Assembly: GCA_009781125.1 (NCBI GenBank)
Contig: WQYS01000008.1
Span: 1 to 21,396 of the forward strand
Source of the DNA: Acidobacteriaceae bacterium
Lineage (GTDB): Bacteria > Acidobacteriota > Terriglobia > Terriglobales > Acidobacteriaceae
Length of the DNA: 21,396 nucleotides
Direction: 5' to 3'
Position 1 is the stretch's first letter. Each line of letters starts with the position of its first letter. A program made the translations under genes and the position numbers. Shown here in pieces: positions 8,001-14,861 of the stretch. Below the pieces are notes generated by a model. That model did not search any database. It saw nothing but the letters and a program-made list of their open reading frames with translations, and was not told the DNA's origin.

Positions 8001-9778
8001 CTCCGGCGCGCGTCTCCGATCACGACCCGATTATGGGATACTTCGCCATTCCTGCGCCAGGAGCCTCGGTGACGCTGACGGTCACACCCAATCCGGCCAG
8101 CTATGGCGATGTAGTTACGCTGTCGGCGGAGGTTACAGCGGGAGCAACGGGAGAGGTGGAGTTCCTTGACACGAACGGTCTCCTCATCTGCGCGGCCCCG
8201 CTGGTGAATGGCGCGGCAAGTTGTCAGACCGTGCCTGGCCAGTTGAGCGCGGGTGTTCATGACATCACTGCGGACTATGGTGGCGACTCAACCTACGAGT
8301 CGAGCACCGGCGGCCCGGAGTCTCTGACGATTAACCCGGCGAGCGTGCCTCCGTCCGTCGATAATCCCACAGGCGCGGCGCTGATCGTGAAGGTTCTGGA
8401 CGTCAGCATGTTGCAGGGAACGTCAGCTCCTACGGCGTTCGACTACACCTGCGATCTGGCTCTGGGCGCTCAGTTCTACAACGGTGATACCTGCGCGACG
8501 GCGCTTGCCGGCATGCCACGCTACACGGTAAATCCTGCGGTAGATACGACGACTCCAGTTGGCCAGAACGTAGCTACGATATCGGTGAGCGGTTTGACCA
8601 GTCAGAACTATACGGTAGCGTTCGTCTCAGGCAATCTGTCGGTTGCATCGGTTTCAACAACGACGGAGCTTGCGGTTACAAATCAGAGTGGAGCTCCGGT
8701 GTCTGCGGCAGATTACGGACAGCCAGTGGTGCTGAAGGCGGTGGTATCGGCGTCAGGCGGAACCACGCCGGAAGGGATGGTTGCGTTTAGTAACGGCAAT
8801 ACGGTGTTGTGCGTAGCACCGGTCCAGCCCGACGGGACAGCAAGCTGTTCGCTGGATGGGACGGAGAACCAGATATTACCCGCGGGCAGCTACAGTTTGA
8901 CGGCGGCTTATGAAGGCGATACAACCTCGGCAGGGAGCACCTCGGCTGCGGCTCTGTTGACGGTGAATAAGGCAACGGTCTCTCCTGAGCTTACGGTCAC
9001 GCCAAACCCGCCAGAGTCTGGTCAGCCTGTGACGATCACATCGGGCCCGTTTCCACCGGATGCGACAGGCACGGTGACGATCACCGATCAGGATGGCAAG
9101 CATATATGTACGGCAGAGGTATCGAACGGGCAGGCGAGTTGCCAGGTGGTACTGCCTCCTGGCCCGACGGTATCGGGCGAGTATAGCGGCGACCGCAACT
9201 ACAATGACAGCCCCGTGGGGCCGCCTGTAACGGTGCAGTCTCCAACCATCGAAGACTTTTCCATCACGGTGGATCCATCAACGCAGACGGTACTTCCGGG
9301 CGTGGCGGCGAGCTACACGGTGACCGTTGCAGGAACAAACGGCGCATATAGTTGTGCTGTCTCGATGTCCGCTGAGGGGCTTCCGGCGGATGCAACCGTA
9401 GTTTTCGATCCGGCTACGGTGATGCCAGGGACGACAAGCGAAGTCAGCGTCACCATGACGGTGACCGTGCCTCCGCAACAATCGGCGGCGAAGCTGGGAA
9501 CCTCCGGATTCAATGCGAAGGCTCCTCTGGCGCTGGTGGCGCTGTTAATTCCGCTGGCGGCGTGGCGTCGCAGACGGAGCTGGGGCAAGCTGTTGACAGT
9601 TTTTGTATTGGGTTTGGCTGGACTGGTTGGATCGGTTGCGATCATTGGGTGTCATCCCGGCGGCTACTTCTTCCAGCCGAAGCAGCCGGTGCAGACTTAT
9701 ACGTTCACGGTGACCGGAACCAGCAGTTGTGATAGCAGCAAGCACAGTAAATCAATCACTCTGGTGGTAGGTGAATAA
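5096..9778 (+). CDS. Large exported nuclease/phosphatase with lamin-tail, EEP and Ig-like domains
   Basis: A 1,560-residue exported protein of the ExeM/NucH-like class, probably degrading extracellular DNA or other phosphoesters. The start at 5096 is chosen because AGGAGG lies 5 bases upstream; an in-frame ATG at 5063 lacks this. A signal peptide ends near AIPAFA|QS. Then come a lamin-tail domain (about 55-190, ISQIYGGGG, FIELYNG), a beta domain, an OB-like segment (about 378-475) and an exonuclease-endonuclease-phosphatase domain (about 646-985). The EEP domain has FNVGR (Asn654), LEEVEN (about 718), NHM, GDIN (Asp870), SLDH and SDHDP (Asp975-His976), so the metal and catalytic residues look complete. 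Four or so Ig-like/MBG-like repeats follow (about 989-1458). Two hydrophobic segments near 1476-1490 and 1498-1519 flank RRRR, and a 45-residue tail with Cys closes the protein, suggesting envelope anchoring. Confidence 0.85.
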   Translation: MPFASMKRFCPGTHRSKKVNYAQNERFINRSACRFSLLLAVVLAFSAIPAFAQSGLVISQIYGGGGNTGATFSYDFIELYNGTSDAIDLSAYSIQYASASGNSWGMVRLSGTIYPGRYFLLRGCTTSTDPTVDLPLSSDFDFPYYNDGFGNCTPYNLAAASGKVALVSNQTALSGMSAAATAPLSGSSCPLSNADAIVDFVGYGSATCYEGFRAAPAPSVTNSIIRTGDDHNTDTDNNNIDFVLQRLAGTPIIRNSQYGAGELSATGLATPDAISSVSSTTVLLTVEVYPVTLLPNPSTSIAVTADLSAIGGSAAQTFFDDGTNGDVNAGDNIFTFRITVASASPGTYSLPVTVTDLQGRTVLTSISLAVTPPTITPIDVIQGAKSTTGPAVSSYVGQTVTTAGVVTAVIGNGFFIQTPDGQDDGDPLTPEGIAVFTSSKPTVVIGDSVTVTGKIQTYPAVSYTPATEIVSPTITINSNGNTLPVPIVLTEAMLKPTDGLYQLTPYEGMRVQIDTLTAISATEGSLDELDETQNSTGYFYGVIGSTPRPFREPGIDIRDNFPSPPANVTYFDDNPERILVSSTLAGGVPIDLSTGAKLANVTGVLDFTYSSDTYYDPSRLILDAAWDRLQITPGMVPQPAPLPSTNEFTVASFNVGRFYNTDDSDNKYWIPEGVNGSSGQVAASSAVDITPAAYQRRLQKLSLAIRTMLNTPDIVVLEEVENQSVANDIASQINADAGIPDLYSAYSTDNSTYYTQDASGISVGFLVKNSTVDKLGLSQYGQNETFTTPSGSTITLNDRPWLVLNAGIKRAGASDYPVIVIANHMRSLSGVNSSSPTAYAREKKQAQAADIAKYINTLQTEGEHVISAGDINAYEFSDGYTDTLATYTNVNVLSADQVVMPGEAGLVTPPLVNMTLALPADQRWSYTYSGNAQSLDHMVVTPELAATGHIVFAHMNADQPAVVYNDATSPARVSDHDPIMGYFAIPAPGASVTLTVTPNPASYGDVVTLSAEVTAGATGEVEFLDTNGLLICAAPLVNGAASCQTVPGQLSAGVHDITADYGGDSTYESSTGGPESLTINPASVPPSVDNPTGAALIVKVLDVSMLQGTSAPTAFDYTCDLALGAQFYNGDTCATALAGMPRYTVNPAVDTTTPVGQNVATISVSGLTSQNYTVAFVSGNLSVASVSTTTELAVTNQSGAPVSAADYGQPVVLKAVVSASGGTTPEGMVAFSNGNTVLCVAPVQPDGTASCSLDGTENQILPAGSYSLTAAYEGDTTSAGSTSAAALLTVNKATVSPELTVTPNPPESGQPVTITSGPFPPDATGTVTITDQDGKHICTAEVSNGQASCQVVLPPGPTVSGEYSGDRNYNDSPVGPPVTVQSPTIEDFSITVDPSTQTVLPGVAASYTVTVAGTNGAYSCAVSMSAEGLPADATVVFDPATVMPGTTSEVSVTMTVTVPPQQSAAKLGTSGFNAKAPLALVALLIPLAAWRRRRSWGKLLTVFVLGLAGLVGSVAIIGCHPGGYFFQPKQPVQTYTFTVTGTSSCDSSKHSKSITLVVGE

Positions 9779-9840
9779 CCAGCAAGCCGGTCAATTATGG
9801 ATAGTGTCCCTCTAGTCAGCATCGGGCTTGCTGGAGGGAC
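9779..9840 (+). terminator. Overlapping inverted repeats after the nuclease gene, probable terminator
   Basis: CCAGCAAGCC (9779-9788, directly after the stop) pairs perfectly with GGCTTGCTGG (9825-9834). Alternatively GTCCCTC (9806-9812) pairs with GAGGGAC (9834-9840), with an inner CAGCA/TGCTG stem. The two folds exclude each other. There is no clear T-run, so factor-independent termination is uncertain. Confidence 0.5.
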
Positions 9841-9944
9841 GCCAATCCGGAGGAAAACGAAGGAGAAACAGCGAGTTATATTTTGATGTTGTCTCATTCA
9901 AAACACACTGATGTAAGAACCGGAAGAATGTAACAGGAGAAATC

Positions 9945-10715
9945 ATGATGAGAGTCTATCGATTGCTGACGTTTGCAGTTCTAACCGCTGGATTGATGCT
10001 GATACCGGCCAGAGCGGCCCAGACCAGCGTGGGCGACCAGGATGCCCAGATTAAGGCGGATGTCTTAAGAGCACTCAACAACAAGCAGTTTCAGGATGTG
10101 ACGGTCTCCTCCGAGAACGGTGTTGTGACCTTGTCGGGAACCGTGGCACTCTATGCCGACAAACAGGACGCATACAACAAAACACGCCGCAGGAAAAACG
10201 TAAAGGCTGTGGACAACGAAATTGAAGTGGCCGGCTCCACAGTCGATGATGAGACCCTGCGCGTTAAACTTGCGGATAAACTTGCCTATGATCGCGTGGG
10301 CTATGGCACGACGCCATTCAACGCCTTCACCCTTGAAGTCCAGAACGGCGTGGTGACGCTGGGCGGAGTTGCCTATGGATATCCGGACAAAGGTTCGGCG
10401 CTAAGCCTGGTGGCATACTATCCCGGCGTAAAGGACGTGATCGATAACATCGAAGTTGCTCCGCCGTCGCGGATGGATGATCGTATCCGTATTGCGGCGC
10501 TGAGAGCAATTTATGGCGCCAGGCAGTTGAATAGATACTTCCTGAATCCAGCCAAGCCGATCCGGATTACCGTGGTGAACGGAACCATTACGCTTTCTGG
10601 CGTCGTTGACAGCGAAGGAGACAGGACTGTTGCCAATCTCCGTGCCAATAGTGTTCCCGGAGTTTTTAAGGTAGTCAACAATCTACAGGTTCAGCAAGCT
10701 GCGCCTAAGAAGTGA
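9945..10715 (+). CDS. Secreted protein with three BON domains
   Basis: A 256-residue protein with a signal peptide (LLTFAVLTAGLMLIPARA, cleavage near residue 24). Three consecutive BON domains follow: about 30-95 (VLRALNNKQFQDVTVSSENG, VVTLSGTV), about 102-170 (NGVVTLGGVAYG) and about 175-250 (NGTITLSGVVDS). BON domains are associated with phospholipid or envelope binding, as in OsmY and secretin-associated proteins. The expected location is the periplasm and the role probably envelope maintenance or stress. AGGAG at 9935 supports either ATG 9945 or ATG 9948. It stands alone: 166 bases separate it from the nuclease gene and a long non-coding stretch follows. No enzymatic motif is seen. Confidence 0.88.
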   Translation: MMRVYRLLTFAVLTAGLMLIPARAAQTSVGDQDAQIKADVLRALNNKQFQDVTVSSENGVVTLSGTVALYADKQDAYNKTRRRKNVKAVDNEIEVAGSTVDDETLRVKLADKLAYDRVGYGTTPFNAFTLEVQNGVVTLGGVAYGYPDKGSALSLVAYYPGVKDVIDNIEVAPPSRMDDRIRIAALRAIYGARQLNRYFLNPAKPIRITVVNGTITLSGVVDSEGDRTVANLRANSVPGVFKVVNNLQVQQAAPKK

Positions 10716-10769
10716 GGTGAAGCTAAGCCATATCTCAGTGCGACTTACTCCGGCAGCCTGCGGCTATTA

Positions 10770-10871
10770 GAGCATTTTTCATTGAGCTGTATCTTTTTTT
10801 GTCTTGTCATTCCTCCGCTTCGCTGCGGAATGACAAGGGGAAAGGTTATATCTCAACAATGGAAAATGCTC
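10770..10871. repeat. Nested inverted repeat, MITE- or REP-like element
   Basis: Outer arms GAGCATTTTTCATTG (10770-10784) and CAATGGAAAATGCTC (10857-10871) match at 14 of 15 positions. Between them sits a perfect 11-base-pair hairpin, CTTGTCATTCC/GGAATGACAAG (10803-10837). The outer arms and the central GTCATTCC hairpin look like dispersed non-coding elements; I see no target-site duplication and no second copy in the window. Confidence 0.6.
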
Positions 10872-10998
10872 TGGAAACAGCATCGGGAACTGCTCTCGAA
10901 ATCGACGGCGATTAAAGTGGGCACCACGCCGCCCCAGCAGAGAACACTGGTATTTGAGAAGTAAATAGAATTGCACCATCTCACCTTGCCTCGCCTGG

Positions 10999-11037
10999 GC
11001 GATATTCTCCTTCACGCGGAGAATATCGCTCGCTTTT
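10999..11037 (+). terminator. Terminator-like hairpin
   Basis: A perfect 12-base-pair stem (GCGATATTCTCC at 10999-11010, GGAGAATATCGC at 11018-11029) with a 7-base loop is followed by TCGCTTTTC. It sits about 290 bases after the BON gene, so it could end that transcript or a separate small RNA. Confidence 0.45.
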
Positions 11038-11171
11038 CGAGAGATGGTATGCCGTTCTACGGCAGAAAAAAACTAATTGTTATCGACCAATATTCGACTT
11101 GCCTGGGAAGTAGATTTCTGTCCCACCTTATTCTCTGCGCGGATTATCTTATGCGGCAACTCTTGTCACTT

Positions 11172-11185
11172 GTGTCACTTGACAC
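11172..11185. promoter_or_regulatory. Palindromic operator candidate
   Basis: GTGTCACTTGACAC is a near-perfect palindrome (GTGTCA-CT-TGACAC) preceded by a further TTGTCACT, giving two tandem GTCACTTG units. Such spacing suits a dimeric repressor. It lies about 180 bases before the 112-residue gene. The cognate regulator is unknown. Confidence 0.35.
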
Positions 11186-11255
11186 CCAATCGGTAAAAGG
11201 TGAAGATCATGACCAATACTTAGATTATTCGTCTAAGTAACAGGTTTATAGGCCC

Positions 11256-11322
11256 CCGGTCATGCCAAAGGCGCTGACATGACCGGAGTAGGGTAGGGAT
11301 GCATTGCAGTGCATCCCTACCC
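11256..11322 (+). terminator. Two adjacent hairpins upstream of the small unknown gene
   Basis: The first stem is CCGGTCATG/CATGACCGG (11256-11264 with 11278-11286). Four bases later comes a perfect 13-base-pair stem, GGGTAGGGATGCA/TGCATCCCTACCC (11291-11303 with 11310-11322), with a 6-base loop. They could form an attenuator, a transcript end or a dispersed repeat. No strong T-run follows (only ATGCTTTCC). Confidence 0.45.
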
Positions 11323-11365
11323 ATGCTTTCCATCATAGCGCCTCGAACTGTCTTGAAAGGCGCTC

Positions 11366-11704
11366 ATGACATTACAAATTGAATACCTCAGTCCGATGGA
11401 GTCCCGGTTCTACGCCTACAGCTATCTTGAGGCCGTAAAGGGTGGAGCACCGTCCGGCGTATCTACGCTCCGCGAGATTCTCAAGCAGGAGGGATGGTCC
11501 ATCTTTGGCGTAAATAACGCCATGATCAGCACCGGCGATGTCGATGTAGTCGCAGAGGTTCTTGAATCCTTCGCGTTTCGGGCATCCGGCCCGCTTGCTG
11601 ATATCCTGCAGGCAAACGATGCTGAAGACAATCTCCGGCCCACTCTTATCGAAAAGAAAACAGGTGTGCAAAAGACGGAGGAAGACAACTCCAGGAAAGA
11701 TTAG
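11366..11704 (+). CDS. Hypothetical protein, 112 residues
   Basis: I do not recognise this family. The frame starts at ATG 11366 behind a weak GAAAGG (about 8 bases upstream). The first 80 residues look like a folded, mixed alpha/beta domain (FYAYSYLEAVKGGAPSGVST, ILKQEGWSIFGVNNAMIST, DVVAEVLESFAFRASG). The last 30 are charged and probably disordered (KKTGVQKTEEDNSRKD). There is no signal peptide or membrane segment, so it is probably cytoplasmic. It stands between the hairpin-rich region and the hydrogenase operon, about 340 bases from hyaA, so a link to the hydrogenase cannot be claimed. Codon use and amino-acid composition look like those of a real gene. Confidence 0.6.
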   Translation: MTLQIEYLSPMESRFYAYSYLEAVKGGAPSGVSTLREILKQEGWSIFGVNNAMISTGDVDVVAEVLESFAFRASGPLADILQANDAEDNLRPTLIEKKTGVQKTEEDNSRKD

Positions 11705-12044
11705 TCAATACGTTTGTTATCTATAAGATGCACCGTAAGCTCCCACGGATGGCATGACTTTCGGCACTCCCTTGCCGCTCGCCTCAAAGCAGCGAGGCGG
11801 CATCTGGCCGGCGCTGGAACCTCTTCGTTACGAAACAGTGCTGGAGTCTGCGTTCGCGCGCGCCTCGACAGCAAGGAGGGAAGTCAATGGCGTTGCCTTG
11901 AATCAGGATGCTATGGCTCTGGAACAATGTTTGTGACAAAAGTCACCGACAATGAATTTCCTTATATGTTTATCTGATGGCAATTACCCAAGCAGTGAAC
12001 CTGAGCTAACCGCTCACCTTTGCCGCAGCGCGTACGAGGTTTGC
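11705..12044. other. Intergenic region upstream of the hydrogenase operon
   Basis: About 340 bases with no persuasive gene; a 60-codon frame at 11754-11936 lacks a ribosome binding site and resembles nothing known. The notable element is the palindrome at 11933-11946 followed by AT-rich sequence with a possible -10 (TTATCT, 11970-11975), consistent with the hydrogenase promoter lying here. Confidence 0.5.
11933..11946 (+). promoter_or_regulatory. CRP/FNR-family operator candidate for the hydrogenase operon
   Basis: GTGACAAAAGTCAC is a perfect inverted repeat (GTGAC-N4-GTCAC). With its flanks it reads TGTGA-N6-TCACC, one base from the CRP consensus. Its centre is 33 bases from the centre of a TTATCT -10 candidate, which fits a class II activator site near -41. 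hyaA begins about 100 bases downstream. Confidence 0.45.
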
Positions 12045-13139
12045 ATGGGACAATCTATTTGGCAATCAATGCAGCAAAAAGGCTACAGCCGCCGCGATTT
12101 TCTGCAATTCTGCGCGGTGGCCGCGAGCATGGCTGGACTTCAGCGTTCCGGCATGGCTGAGGTCGTCTCGGCCTTTGAAAAGAAAGACAAGCCTGCCGTC
12201 GTCTGGATGCATTTCCAGGAGTGTACGTGTTGCAGTGAGTCCTTTCTGCGCGCCTCGCACCCCATCGTGGCGGATGTTCTCCTGGATGTGCTCAACCTCA
12301 ACTACACGGAAACCCTGATGGCGGCTTCCGGCTTCCAGGCTGAAAAAAGCCTGAACGACACCATCGCGAAGAACAAGGACAAGTACATCGTGCTCGTCGA
12401 AGGTGCCGTGCCCACGGGCGACGATGGCGTCTACTGCATGATCGGCGGCAAGACGGCTGAGTCCATTCTTCAGACCGTTGCGAAAGATGCTGCTGCGATC
12501 GTGGCTTGGGGCAGTTGTGCCTCCAATGGCTGCGTGCAGGCCGCCAAGCCCAACCCGACCGGGGCCACGCCCATCCACAAGCTCGTCAGCAAGCCGGTCA
12601 TCAATGTGCCCGGCTGCCCGCCCATTGCGGATGTAATGATGGGCGTAGTCACACATCTTCTGGTTCTAGGGCAGATTCCCGCGCTCGATTCCCTAAGCCG
12701 TCCCAAGGAGTTTTACGGCCGCCGGGTGCATGACACCTGCTATCGCCGCCCCAACTACGATGCCGGTCTGTTTGTCGAATCCTGGGACGACGAAAACGCG
12801 CGCAAGGGATACTGTCTCTATAAGATGGGCTGCCGCGGCCCGGTCACCTACAATGCCTGCTCGGTCGTCCGGTGGAATGAGGGTACCAGCTATCCGATTC
12901 AGTCGGGCCACGGCTGCATCGGATGCAGCGAGGCGGGCTTCTGGGACAACGCTCCGTTTTATCGTCATTTACCTTCGGTTCCAGGTTTCGGTGTCGAGAG
13001 CACAGCCGACAAGATCGGAGCCACCGTCGGTCTGGTTACCCTTGCCGGGGTCGCCGCACACGCCGTTGTTACTAACATTCGCAAGCATAAGGTCATTGCA
13101 GAAGTTCACGCCGAAGATCAGGAAGAGCAGAAGGAATAA
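12045..13139 (+). CDS. hyaA: Uptake [NiFe]-hydrogenase small subunit, oxygen-tolerant type
   Basis: The electron-transfer subunit of a membrane-bound H2-oxidising hydrogenase, 364 residues. ATG 12045 is chosen because GAGG lies 5 bases upstream and it places a Tat signal (SRRDFLQF, residues 14-21) at the N-terminus; a frame opening at 11952 adds 31 unlikely residues. The proximal cluster motif ECTCC (Cys60, 62, 63), GSCASNGC (Cys158, 163) and PGCPP (Cys191) contain both extra cysteines (62 and 163, equivalent to 19 and 120) that build the [4Fe-3S] cluster of oxygen-tolerant group 1d-like enzymes. The distal cluster has His229, Cys232, Cys257 and Cys263; the medial [3Fe-4S] cluster has Cys272, Cys291 and Cys294. 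Their spacing matches the known enzymes exactly. A C-terminal membrane anchor spans about 323-345. It is co-transcribed with hyaB, 2 bases on. Confidence 0.96.
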   Translation: MGQSIWQSMQQKGYSRRDFLQFCAVAASMAGLQRSGMAEVVSAFEKKDKPAVVWMHFQECTCCSESFLRASHPIVADVLLDVLNLNYTETLMAASGFQAEKSLNDTIAKNKDKYIVLVEGAVPTGDDGVYCMIGGKTAESILQTVAKDAAAIVAWGSCASNGCVQAAKPNPTGATPIHKLVSKPVINVPGCPPIADVMMGVVTHLLVLGQIPALDSLSRPKEFYGRRVHDTCYRRPNYDAGLFVESWDDENARKGYCLYKMGCRGPVTYNACSVVRWNEGTSYPIQSGHGCIGCSEAGFWDNAPFYRHLPSVPGFGVESTADKIGATVGLVTLAGVAAHAVVTNIRKHKVIAEVHAEDQEEQKE

Positions 13140-13141
13140 GC

Positions 13142-14857
13142 ATGGCAACCCGAGTCGTAGTTGATCCCGTAACTCGCATTGAAGGCCATCTGCGTATTGA
13201 GGCGGTGGTTGAGAATGGCATCATTACCGATGCGTGCAGCGCAGGCACGATGATCCGCGGCCTGGAGAAGATTCTCATTGGCCGCGACCCCCGCGACGCC
13301 TGGGCCATTACCGGGCGAGTCTGCGGCGTCTGCACCACGGTGCATGCGCTGGCCAGCGTCCGTGCCGTGGAAGACGCGCTGGGTATCGCCGTTCCTCCCA
13401 CCGCCGAGCTCATCCGCAACATCATGATGGCTACTCTCTATGTTCATGATCACGTCGTGCATTTCTATCATCTGCACGCGCTGGACTGGGTGGACATCAT
13501 CAGTGCTCTCAAAGCCGATCCGAAGAAAGCCGCCGAGCTGGCGCAGTCATTTTCGCAGTGGGACAGGAACACCGCGGCTCACTTCACCGACGTGCAGAAC
13601 AAGATCAAGACCTTCGCGGCAGCTGGTCTTGGCATCTTCGCCAACGGTTATTGGGGGCACCCGGCCTATAAGCTCCCGCCAGAGGTTAACCTCATCGGCG
13701 TAGCGCATTATCTTGACGCGCTCGAATGGCAGAAGGAGATCGTCAAGATTCACGCGGTCTTCGGCGGCAAGAACCCTCATCCCAACTATCTCGTCGGCGG
13801 AGTTCCGTGTTCGATCGATGTGGACGAAGTAGCGGCGATTAACTCCGAGCGCCTGAATCTGGTTTCGCGACTCATCAGCCAGGCCGATGAGTTTGTGAAT
13901 CAGGTGTATATTCCCGACCTGCTCGCCGTGGCATCCTTCTACAAGGATTGGGCCAAATATGGCGGCGGCCTCAAGAACTACCTGAGCTACGGCGAATATC
14001 CCACGAAGGGTTATGCGCAGGTAGATGCCTTCAAGTATGCGCGCGGCGCAGTTCTGGGTCGTGATCTCAGCACCGTGCATCCGGTAAACCCGCGCGACTC
14101 ACAGGAGATCAAGGAGTACATCGCGCACTCGTGGTACAGCTACCAGGGTGGCGACAACGCGGGCGCGCATCCGTGGGACGGCGAGACCAGCATTCGTTAC
14201 ACCGGCCCCAAGCCGCCGTTTGAAACCCTTGCAGGCTTTGACAAGTATTCCTTCCTGAAGACGCCGCGCTGGAAGGAAAACCCGATGGAGGTGGGGCCGC
14301 TGGCTCGCCTTATCGTCTCTTACGCAGCCGGTCATGACGACGTGAAGGAGATTGTCGGCAGCGTTCTGGGCAAGCTCGGCGTGCCGGTGGAGGCACTCTT
14401 CAGCACGCTGGGCCGCACTGCCGCACGCGGTATCGACACGGCGCTGTCCATGATCTGGCTCAAGGACTTCTTCGCGCAGCTCATGGAGCGCGTAAAGACC
14501 CGCGAAACCTCGACCTTCAACAGTGAAAAGTGGGAGCCGGAGAGCTGGCCCACGGAGGCCGAAGGCGTTGGTCTGGCCGAGGCTCCGCGTGGAGCCCTGG
14601 CTCATTGGATCAAGATCAAGAAAGGCCAGATCGACAACTATCAGCTTGTAGTGCCAACCACGTGGAACGGCTCGCCGCGCGACGCCCGGCAGCAGCGCTC
14701 TTCCTTTGAAGAGTCGCTGATCGGCACGCCGGTGGCGAACCTCGAGCAGCCGGTTGAGATCCTGCGCACCATTCACTCCTTTGACCCATGCCTTGCCTGC
14801 GCCGTGCATCTGTACGATCCGCAGGGACGGCACCTGACCCAGGTTTCCTTCGAGTAG
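13142..14857 (+). CDS. hyaB: Uptake [NiFe]-hydrogenase large subunit
   Basis: The catalytic subunit carrying the Ni-Fe(CN)2CO site where H2 is split. It is 571 residues, normal for group 1. The first ligand pair is in RVCGVCTTVH (Cys61, Cys64), the second in DPCLACAVH (Cys550, Cys553). The 15 residues after His556 should be cut off by the maturation protease, as in other group 1 enzymes. The N-terminal VVVDPVTRIEGHLRIE is the usual family opening. Export would be by hitchhiking on the Tat signal of the small subunit. The start is 2 bases after the hyaA stop, with AAGGA just upstream, and hyaC starts 4 bases after the stop. No hyp maturation genes for the cofactor are visible in the window, so they must lie elsewhere. 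Confidence 0.97.
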   Translation: MATRVVVDPVTRIEGHLRIEAVVENGIITDACSAGTMIRGLEKILIGRDPRDAWAITGRVCGVCTTVHALASVRAVEDALGIAVPPTAELIRNIMMATLYVHDHVVHFYHLHALDWVDIISALKADPKKAAELAQSFSQWDRNTAAHFTDVQNKIKTFAAAGLGIFANGYWGHPAYKLPPEVNLIGVAHYLDALEWQKEIVKIHAVFGGKNPHPNYLVGGVPCSIDVDEVAAINSERLNLVSRLISQADEFVNQVYIPDLLAVASFYKDWAKYGGGLKNYLSYGEYPTKGYAQVDAFKYARGAVLGRDLSTVHPVNPRDSQEIKEYIAHSWYSYQGGDNAGAHPWDGETSIRYTGPKPPFETLAGFDKYSFLKTPRWKENPMEVGPLARLIVSYAAGHDDVKEIVGSVLGKLGVPVEALFSTLGRTAARGIDTALSMIWLKDFFAQLMERVKTRETSTFNSEKWEPESWPTEAEGVGLAEAPRGALAHWIKIKKGQIDNYQLVVPTTWNGSPRDARQQRSSFEESLIGTPVANLEQPVEILRTIHSFDPCLACAVHLYDPQGRHLTQVSFE

Positions 14858-14861
14858 GCCT

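Larger units (their letters stand above)
10716..11365. other. 650-base intergenic region dense in inverted repeats
   Basis: No gene is convincing here; a TTG-started frame at 10971-11240 runs through a hairpin and matches nothing I know. The region holds a nested palindromic element (10770-10871), a hairpin followed by a T-rich stretch (10999-11037), a 14-base palindrome (11172-11185) and two adjacent hairpins (11256-11286 and 11291-11322). Structured RNA, repeat elements or regulatory sites are all possible. Confidence 0.6.

Noticed and set aside
11291..11322. TAGGGATG in a hairpin resembling the start of the type II-C repeat, considered as a tracrRNA anti-repeat
   Set aside because: The match is only 8 bases, part of a self-complementary stem, and does not extend into the rest of the repeat.
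11952..12044. N-terminal extension of the hydrogenase small subunit
   Set aside because: It would bury the Tat signal 31 residues deeper and lacks a good ribosome binding site; ATG 12045 has GAGG at the right distance.
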